A DNA stretch of 30,131 bases from Saccoglossus kowalevskii (Eukaryota > Hemichordata > Enteropneusta > Harrimaniidae). The stretch lies in NCBI RefSeq assembly GCF_000003605.2, contig NW_003132168.1, forward strand, positions 1 through 30,131. The letters are read 5' to 3'. The translations under genes and the position numbers were made by a program. The notes under the pieces were generated by a model. That model saw nothing but the letters and a program-made list of their open reading frames with translations. It ran no database searches and was not told where the DNA came from. Shown piece by piece: positions 23,670-30,131 of the stretch (the stretch's first letter is position 1; each line of letters begins with the position of its first letter).

Positions 23670-23712
23670 GTTCATTATGTTGTAATTTATAGTTTCATTG
23701 TCATCATGTGTA
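23670..23712 (+). repeat. Short indel-bearing units
   Basis: CATTATGTTG, then TATAGTTTCATTGTCATCAT and GTGTAATTT: two bases lost before CATTG and others around it. It closely resembles disrupted units near 7036 and 16146. Confidence 0.6.
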
Positions 23713-24839
23713 ATTTATAGTTCTCATTGTTCATCGTGTTGTAATTTATAGTTCTCATTGTTCATCATGTTGTAATTTATAGTTGTCAGTGTTCATCATG
23801 TTGTAATTTATAGATGTCATTGTTCGTCATGTTGTAATTTATAGTTCTCAGTGTTCATCATGTTGTAATTTATAGTTCTCAGTGTTCATCATGTTGTAAT
23901 TTATAGTTCTCATTGTTCATCATGTTGTAATTTATAGTTCTCATTGTTCATCATGTTGTAATTTATAGTTCTCAGTGTTCATCGTGTTGTAATTTATAGT
24001 TCTCATTGTTCATCATGTTGTAATTTATAGTTCTCAGTGTTCATCATGTTGTAATTTATAGATCTCATTGTTCATCATGTTGTAATTTATAGTTCTCATT
24101 GTTCATCATGTTGTAATTTATAGTTCTCATTGTTCATCATGTTGTAATTTATAGTTCTCAGTGTTCATCATGTTGTAATTTATAGTTCTCATTGTTCATC
24201 ATGTTGTAATTTATAGTTCTCATTGTTCATCATGTTGTAATTTATAGTTCTCATTGTTCATCATGTTGCAATTTATAGTTCTCAATGTTCATCATGTTGT
24301 AATTTATAGTTCTCATTGTTCATCGTGTTGTAATTTATAGTTCTCATTGTTCATCATGTTGTAATTTATAGTTCTCAGTGTTCATCATGTTGTAATTTAT
24401 AGATCTCATTGTTCATCATGTTGTAATTTATAGTTCTCATTGTTCATCATGTTGTAATTTATAGTTCTCATTGTTCATCATGTTGTAATTTATAGTTCTC
24501 AGTGTTCATCATGTTGTAATTTATAGTTCTCATTGTTCATCATGTTGTAATTTATAGTTCTCATTGTTCATCATGTTGTAATTTATAGTTCTCATTGTTC
24601 ATCATGTTGTAATTTATAGTTCTCAGTGTTCATCATGTTGTAATTTATAGTTCTTAGTGTAATTTATAGTTCTCATTGTTCATCATGTTGTAATTTATAG
24701 TTCTCATTGTTCATCATGTTGTAATTTATAGTTCTCATTGTTCATCATGTTGTAATTTATAGTTCTCATTGTTCATCATGTTGTAATTTATAGTTCTCAT
24801 TGTTCATCATGTTGTAATTTATAGTTCTCATTGTTCATC

Positions 24840-25190
24840 GTGTTGTAATTTATTGTTCTCATTGTTCATCGTGTTGTAATTTATAGTTCTCAATGTTCAT
24901 CGTGTTGTAATTTATAGTTCTCATTGTTCATCATGTTGTAATTTATAGTTCTCATTGTTCATCATGTTGTAATTTATAGTTCTCATTGTTCATCGTGTTG
25001 TAATTTATAGTTCTCATTGTTCATCATGTTGTAATTTATAGTTCTCATTGTTCATCATGTTGTAATTTATAGTTCTCAGTGTTCATCATGTTGTAATTTA
25101 TAGTTCTCAGTGTTCATCGTGTTGTAATTTATTGTTCTCAGTGTTCATCGTGTTGTAATTTATAGTTCTCAATGTTCATCGTGTTGTAAT
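24840..25190 (+). repeat. TTATTG...CAATG block, copy 2
   Basis: TATTG at 24851 and CAATG at 24891, then TATTG at 25130 and CAATG at 25170, the same 40-bp pairing as at 16521/16561. The inter-pair distance is 279 bp, nine units. It is followed at 25197 by a full-length TTCTTAGTG unit that keeps the 12 bases missing from the 19-bp form. Confidence 0.8.
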
Positions 25191-25196
25191 TTATAG

Positions 25197-25227
25197 TTCT
25201 TAGTGTTCATCATGTTGTAATTTATAG
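25197..25227 (+). repeat. Full-length TTCTTAGTG unit (possible parent of 19-bp form)
   Basis: TTCTTAGTG is normally followed directly by TAATTT, but here it continues TTCATCATG at the full 31-bp length. The same form occurs at 28446. The 19-bp form equals this unit minus TTCATCATGTTG, with a TG repeated at the two deletion edges, so this could be the parent or a repaired descendant. Confidence 0.75.
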
Positions 25228-26669
25228 TTCTCAGTGTTCATCGTGTTGTAATTTATTGTTCTCAGTGTTCATCGTGTTGTAATTTATAGTTCTCAGTGTT
25301 CATCGTGTTGTAATTTATAGTTCTCATTGTTCATCATGTTGTAATTTATAGTTCTCATTGTTCATCATGTTGTAATTTATAGTTCTCATTGTTCATCTTG
25401 TTGTAATTTATAGTTCTCAGTGTTCATCATGTTGTAATTTATAGTGCTCAGTGTTCATCATGTTGTAATTTATAGTTCTCAGTGTTCATCATGTTGTAAT
25501 TTATAGTTCTCAGTGTTCATCATTTTGTAATTTATAGTTCTCATTGTTCATCATGTTGTAATTTATAGTTCTCATTGTTCATCATGTTGTAATTTATAGT
25601 TCTCATTGTTCATCATGTTGTAATTTATAGTTCTCATTGTTCATCATGTTGTAATTTATAGTTCTCATTGTTCAGCATGTTGTAATTTATAGTTCTCATT
25701 GTTCACCGTGTTGTAATTTATAGTTCTCATTGTTCATCGTGTTGTAATTTATAGTTCTCATTGTTCATCATGTTGTAATTTATAGTTCTAATTGTTCATC
25801 ATGTTGTAATTTATAGTTCTCATTGTTTATCATGTTGTAATTTATAGTTCTCAGTGTTCATCATGTTGTAATTTATAGTTCTCGTTGTTCATCATGTTGT
25901 AATTTATAGTTCTCATTGTTCATCATGTTGTAATTTATAGTTCTCAGTGTTCATCATGTTGTAATTTATAGTTCTCAGTGTTCATCATGTTGTAATTTAT
26001 AGTTCTCAGTGTTCATCATGTTGTAATTTATAGTTCTCATTGTAATTTATAGTTCTCATTGTTCATCATGTTGTAATTTATAGTTCTCATGTTGTAATTT
26101 ATAATTCTTAGTGTAATTTATAGTTCTCATTGTTCATCATGTTGTAATTTATAGTTGTCATTGTTCATCATGTTGTAATTTATAGTTCTCAGTGTTCATC
26201 ATGTTGTAATTTATAGTTCTCAGTGTTCATCATGTTGTAATTTATAGTTCTCATTGTTCATCATGTTGTAATTGATAGTTCTCATTGTTCATCATGTTGT
26301 AATTTATAGTTCTCAGTGTTCATCATGTTGTAATTTATAGTTCTCAGTGTTCATCGTGTTGTAATTTATTGTTCTCAGTGTTCATCGTGTTGTAATTTAT
26401 AGTTCTCAGTGTTCATCGTGTTGTAATTTATAGTTCTCATTGTTCATCATTTTGTAATTTATAGTTCTCATTGTTCATCATGTTGTAATTTATAGTTCTC
26501 ATTGTTCATCTTGTTGTAATTTATAGTTCTCAGTGTTCATCATGTTGTAAATTATAGTTCTCAGTGTTCATCATGTTGTAATTTATAGTTCTCAGTGTTC
26601 ATCATGTTGTAATTTATAGTTCTCAGTGTTCATCATGTTGTAATTTATAGTTCTCAGTGTTCATCATGT

Positions 26670-26865
26670 TGTAATTTATAGTTCTCATTGTTCATCATGT
26701 TGTAATTTATAGTTCTCAGTGTTCATCGTGTTGTAATTTATAGTTCTTAGTGTAATTTATAGTTCACATTGTTCATCATGTTGTAATTTATAGTTCTCAG
26801 TGTTCAGCATGTTGTAATTTATAGTTCTTAGTGTAATTCATAGTTCTCGTTGTTCATCATGTTGT
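26670..26865 (+). repeat. Rare-haplotype block, copy 2 (partner at 13580-13775)
   Basis: Markers at 26744, 26763, 26803, 26825 and 26834 match copy 1 at a constant 13089-bp offset. After the block the copies diverge: CTCGTTG near 26846 here against CTCATTG, then CATATTG near 26890 and TAATTAATAG near 26930. Confidence 0.92.
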
Positions 26866-27560
26866 AATTTATAGTTCTCATTGTTCATCATATTGTAATT
26901 TATAGTTCTCATTGTTTATCATGTTGTAATTAATAGTTCTCATTGTTCATCATGTTGTAATTTATAGTTCTCATTGTTCATCATGTTGTAATTTATAGTT
27001 CTCAGTGTTCATCATGTTGTAATTTATAGTTCTCAGTGTTCATCATGTTGTAATTTATAGTTCTCAGTGTTCATCGTGTTGTAATTTATAGTTCTTAGTG
27101 TAATTTATAGTTCTCATTGTTCATCATGTTGTAATTTATAGTTCTCATTGTTCATCATGTTGTAATTTATAGTTCTTAGTGTAATTTATAGTTCTCATTG
27201 TTCATCATGTTGTAATTTATAGTTCTCATTGTTCATCATGTTGTAATTTATAGTTCTCAGTGTTCATCATGTTGTAATTTATAGTTCTCAGTGTTCATCA
27301 TGTTGTAATTTATAGTTCTCATTGTTCATCATGTTGTAATTTATAGTTCTCAGTGTTCATCATGTTGTAATTTATAGTTCTTAGTGTAATTTATAGTTCT
27401 CATTGTTCATCATGTTGTAATTTATAGTTGTCATTGTTCATCATGTTGTAATTTATAGTTCTCAGTGTTCATCATGTTGTAATTTATAGTTCTCAGTGTT
27501 CATCATGTTGTAATTTATAGTTCTCATTGTTCATCATGTTGTAATTGATAGTTCTCATTG

Positions 27561-28236
27561 TTCATCATGTTGTAATTTATAGTTCTCAGTGTTCATCATG
27601 TTGTAATTTATAGTTCTCAGTGTTCATCGTGTTGTAATTTATTGTTCTCAGTGTTCATCGTGTTGTAATTTATAGTTCTCAGTGTTCATCGTGTTGTAAT
27701 TTATAGTTCTTAGTGTAATTTATAGTTCTCATCGTTCATCATGTTGTAATTTATAGTTCTCATTGTTCATCATGTTGTAATTTATAGTTCTCATTGTTCA
27801 TCATGTTGTAATTTATAGTTCTCAGTGTTCATCATGTTGTAATTTATAGTTCTCATTGTTTATCATGTTGTAATTTATAGTTCTCATTGTTCATCATGTT
27901 GTAATTTATAGTTCTCAGTGTTCATCGTGTTGTAATTTATAGTTCTCAGTGTTCATCGTGTTGTAATTTATAGTTCTTAGTGTAATTTATAGTTCTCATT
28001 GTTCATCATGTTGTAATGTATAGTTCTCAGTGTTCATCATGTTGTAATTTATAGTTCTCAGTGTTCATCATGTTGTAATTTATAGTTCTCAGTGTTCATC
28101 GTGTTGTAATTTATAGTTCGCAGTGTTCATCGTGTTGTAATTTATAGTTCTCATTGTTCATCATGTTGTAATTTATAGTTCTCATTGTGTATCATGTTGT
28201 AATTTATAGTTCTCAGTGTTCATCATGTTGTAATTT
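27561..28236 (+). repeat. 675-bp higher-order block, copy 2 (partner at 15380-16055)
   Basis: TTTATTG at 27638, 19-bp units at 27707 and 27974, TAATGTATAG (G at 28018) and TTCGCAG at 28117, all 12181 bp from copy 1. Private changes include CATCG near 27730 and TGTATC near 28188. It is immediately followed by another 19-bp unit at 28241, where copy 1 instead enters a CAGTG-GTG unit and degenerate sequence. Confidence 0.92.
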
Positions 28237-28662
28237 ATAGTTCTTAGTGTAATTTATAGTTCTCATTGTTCATCATGTTGTAATTTATAGTTCTCATTTT
28301 TCATCATGTTGTAATTTATAGTTCTCAGTGTTCATCATGTTGTAATTTATAGTTCTCAGTGTTCATCGTGTTGTAATTTATTGTTCTCAGTGTTCATCAT
28401 GTTGTAATTTATAGTTCTCAGTGTTCATCATGTTGTAATTTATAGTTCTTAGTGTTCATCATGTTGTAATTTATAGTTCTCATTGTTCATCATGTTGTAA
28501 TTTATAGTTCTCAGTGTTCATCATGTTGTAATTTATAGTTCTCAGTGTTCATCATGTTGTAATTTATAGTTCTCAGTGTTCATCATGTTGTAATTTATAG
28601 TTCTCAGTGTTCATCATGTTGTAATTTATAGTTCTCAGTGTTCATCGTGTTGTAATTTATAG

Positions 28663-28684
28663 TTCACCATGTTGTAATTTATAG
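28663..28684 (+). repeat. 22-bp short unit (9-bp deletion)
   Basis: TAGTTCACCATGTTGTAA shows a unit that lost nine bases between AGTTC and CATGTTG. It is the only 22-bp unit I noticed. It differs from the 19-bp class in keeping CATGTTG, so it is an independent deletion. Confidence 0.75.
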
Positions 28685-30093
28685 TTCTCATTGTTCATCA
28701 TGTTGTAATTTATAGTTCTCATTGTTCATCATGTTGTAATTCATAGTTCTCAGTGTTCATCATGTTGTAATTTATAGTTCTCAGTGTTCATCGTGTTGTA
28801 ATTTATAGTTCTCATTGTTCATCATGTTGTAATTTATAGTTCTCATTGTTCATCATGTTGTAATTTATAGTTCTCATTGTTCATCTTGTTGTAATTTATA
28901 GTTCTCAGTGTTCATCATGTTGTAATTTATAGTTCTCAGTGTTCATCATGTTGTAATTTATAGTTCTCATTGTTCATCGTGTTGTAATTTATAGTTCTCA
29001 GTGTTCATCGTGTTGTAATTTATAGTTCTCAGTGTTCATCATGTTGTAATTTATAGTTCTCATTGTTTATCATGTTGTAATTTATAGTTCTCATTGTTCA
29101 TCGTGTTGTAATTTATAGTTCTCATTGTTCATCATGTTGTAATTTATAGTTCTCATTGTTTATCATGTTGTAATTTATAGTTCTCATTGTTCATCATGTT
29201 GTAATTTATAGTTCTCAATGTTCATCATGTTGTAATTTATAGTTCTCATTGTTCATCATGTTGTAATTTATAGTTGTCATTGTTCATCATGTTGTAATTT
29301 ATAGTTCTCAATGTTCATCATGTTGTAATTTATAGTTCTCATTGTTCATCATGTTGTAATTTATAGTTCTCAGTGTTCATCATGTTGTAATTTATAGTTC
29401 TTAGTGTAATTTATAGTTCTCAGTGTTCATAATGTTGTAATTTATAGTTCTCATTGTTCATCATGTTGTAATTTATAGTTCTCATTGTTCATCATGTTGT
29501 AATTTATAGTTCTCATTGTTCATCATGTTGTAATTTATAGTTCTCATTGTTCATCATGTTGTAATTTATAGTTCTCATTGTTCATCATGTTGTAATTTAT
29601 AGTTCTCATTGTTCATCGTGTTGTAATTTATAGTTCTCAGTGTTCATCATGTTGTAATTTATAGTTCTCAGTGTTCATCGTGTTGTAATTTATAGTTCTC
29701 ATTGTTCATCATGTTGTAATTTATAGTTCTTATTGTTCATCATGTTGTAATTTATAGTTCTCATTGTTCATCATGTTGTAATTTATAGTTCTCAGTGTTT
29801 ATCGTGTTGTAATTTATAGTTCTCATTGTTCATCGTGTTGTAATTTATAGTTCTCATAGTTCATCATGTTGTAATTTATAGTTCTCATTGTTCATCGTGT
29901 TGTAATTTATAGTTCTCAGTGTTCATCATGTTGTAATTTATAGTTCTCAGTGTTCATCTTGTTGTAATTTATAGTTCTCATTGTTCATCATGTTGTAATT
30001 TATAGTTCTCAGTTTTCATCATGTTGTAATTTATAGTTCTCGTTGTACATCATGTTGTAATTTATAGTTCTCATTGTTCATCATGTTGTAATT

Positions 30094-30131
30094 TATAGTT
30101 CTGTGTTCATTGTTTATCATGTTGTAATTGA
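30094..30131 (+). repeat. 36-bp long unit, copy 2, at window end
   Basis: TTCTGTGTTCATTGTTTATC begins at 30099, the same 5-bp insertion form as at 14560 (offset 15539 bp). The window ends in TAATTGA, a T-to-G change also seen at about 26274 and 27547 (TAATTGATAG), so the array almost certainly continues past the edge. Confidence 0.8.

Larger units (their letters stand above)
22725..29417 (+). repeat. Short-unit cluster C (most abundant 19-bp units)
   Basis: TTCTTAGTG 19-bp units at 22806, 24651, 26104, 26744, 26825, 27092, 27173, 27378, 27707, 27974, 28241 and 29398, plus variant short units TTCTTATTG (22725) and TTCTCATTG-TAATTT (about 26034). Intervals from 26744 on are 81, 267, 81, 205, 329, 267, 267 and 1157 bp; the first seven are each a whole number of 31-bp units plus 19. 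Density is highest at 26.7-28.3 kb, nine in 1.5 kb. Confidence 0.9.
1..30131 (+). repeat. 31-bp tandem satellite/minisatellite array filling the window
   Basis: About 970-980 head-to-tail copies of an AT-rich 31-bp unit run from the first base to the last with no unique DNA. The unit starts TTCATCATG, has TAATTTATAG in its middle and ends CTCATTG. All copies point the same way. Most copies differ from the consensus by zero to two bases. The main variable bases are unit position 29 (T or G, rarely A), 7 (A or G) and 3 (C or T). Minor length classes are 19, 22, 29 and 36 bp. There is no gene: on + each unit carries TAA at 13-15 and TAG at 20-22, and on - each unit carries three TGA and one TAA. 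The 31-bp period rotates them through all frames, so open stretches stay near 70 bp or less. Every unit shows a TATAAAT match on the minus strand, with nothing to indicate it acts as a promoter. I do not recognise the family. A eukaryotic satellite (heterochromatic, pericentromeric, subtelomeric or an intergenic minisatellite) is the best reading. Confidence 0.98.

Noticed and set aside
1-30131. CRISPR array
   Set aside because: The whole 31-bp period is conserved; there are no variable unique spacers between repeats.
1-30131. Coding tandem repeat (repetitive protein)
   Set aside because: 31 is not a multiple of 3 and stops occur in every frame of both strands, so no repeat-encoded protein is possible over more than a couple of units.
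1-30131. Telomeric or microsatellite repeat
   Set aside because: The unit is 31 bp, not G-rich, and has no short inner repeat beyond TCATCA.
1-30131. Yeast-type replication origin motif (ARS consensus) in ATTTATAGTTC
   Set aside because: Matches only about 9 of 11 positions and would occur in every unit by virtue of AT-richness; no other origin signals.
1-30131. CENP-B box
   Set aside because: No TTCG...CGGG pattern is present; the few TTCG variants lack the rest of the motif.
1-30131. Strong hairpin or inverted repeat in the unit
   Set aside because: Only short palindromes such as CATG are seen; TAAATTTA forms only in a few units with an added A, and no long stem is supported.

Overview
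The whole window is one uninterrupted tandem array. The repeat is a 31-bp, AT-rich unit (about 26% G+C in the consensus, with T alone about half of the bases on the + strand). It is copied head to tail roughly 970-980 times, always in the same orientation. No unique flanking DNA is visible at either edge, so the real array is at least 30.1 kb. I see no protein-coding gene, RNA gene, transposon, CRISPR array or origin. The consensus puts stop codons in every frame of both strands: on + a TAA and a TAG per unit, on - three TGA and a TAA per unit. Because 31 is not a multiple of 3, each stop cycles through all frames, so consensus units cannot support an ORF longer than about 70 bp. This is satellite or minisatellite DNA, almost certainly from a eukaryotic genome. 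I do not recognise the unit and cannot name the species. The lack of CpG in the consensus, with CpG-restoring variants at its CpA/TpG steps, would fit a genome with CpG methylation (an inference).

The unit, numbered from TTCATC, is TTCATCATG (1-9), TTG (10-12), TAATTTATAG (13-22), TT (23-24) and CTCATTG (25-31); a clean example is 19085-19115. The most common variants are unit base 29 T/G (CATTG or CAGTG), base 7 A/G (ATG or GTG) and base 3 C/T (TTCATC or TTTATC). There are also rarer length classes: 19 bp (12-bp deletion), 22 bp, 29 bp (2-bp deletion) and 36 bp (5-bp insertion).

The array has internal structure. (1) 1-2.4 kb is mostly full-length units, with a 277-bp higher-order duplication. 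(2) 2.4-3.8 kb has the first 19-bp units and one strongly diverged unit. (3) 3.8-6.7 kb has full-length units. (4) 6.7-7.3 kb is a degenerate subfamily island. (5) 7.3-13.6 kb has full-length units rich in TTTATC variants. (6) 13.6-17.2 kb has 19-bp units in higher-order blocks. (7) 17.2-22.7 kb has full-length units and contains a perfectly homogeneous 22-unit run. (8) 22.7-29.4 kb is again rich in 19-bp units. (9) 29.4-30.1 kb is full-length. Many long segments are copies of one another at offsets of 0.28, 1.2, 5.5, 5.6, 6.5, 6.6, 8.3, 12.2, 13.1 and 15.5 kb, recognised because rare variants recur in the same order and spacing. The picture is of an array that grew by repeated unequal exchange or segmental amplification. 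The most informative signals are the 267-bp higher-order repeat (eight 31-bp units plus one 19-bp unit), the two 12-13-kb-distant block copies, and a mosaic junction near 18030 whose offset change is exactly 37 units.
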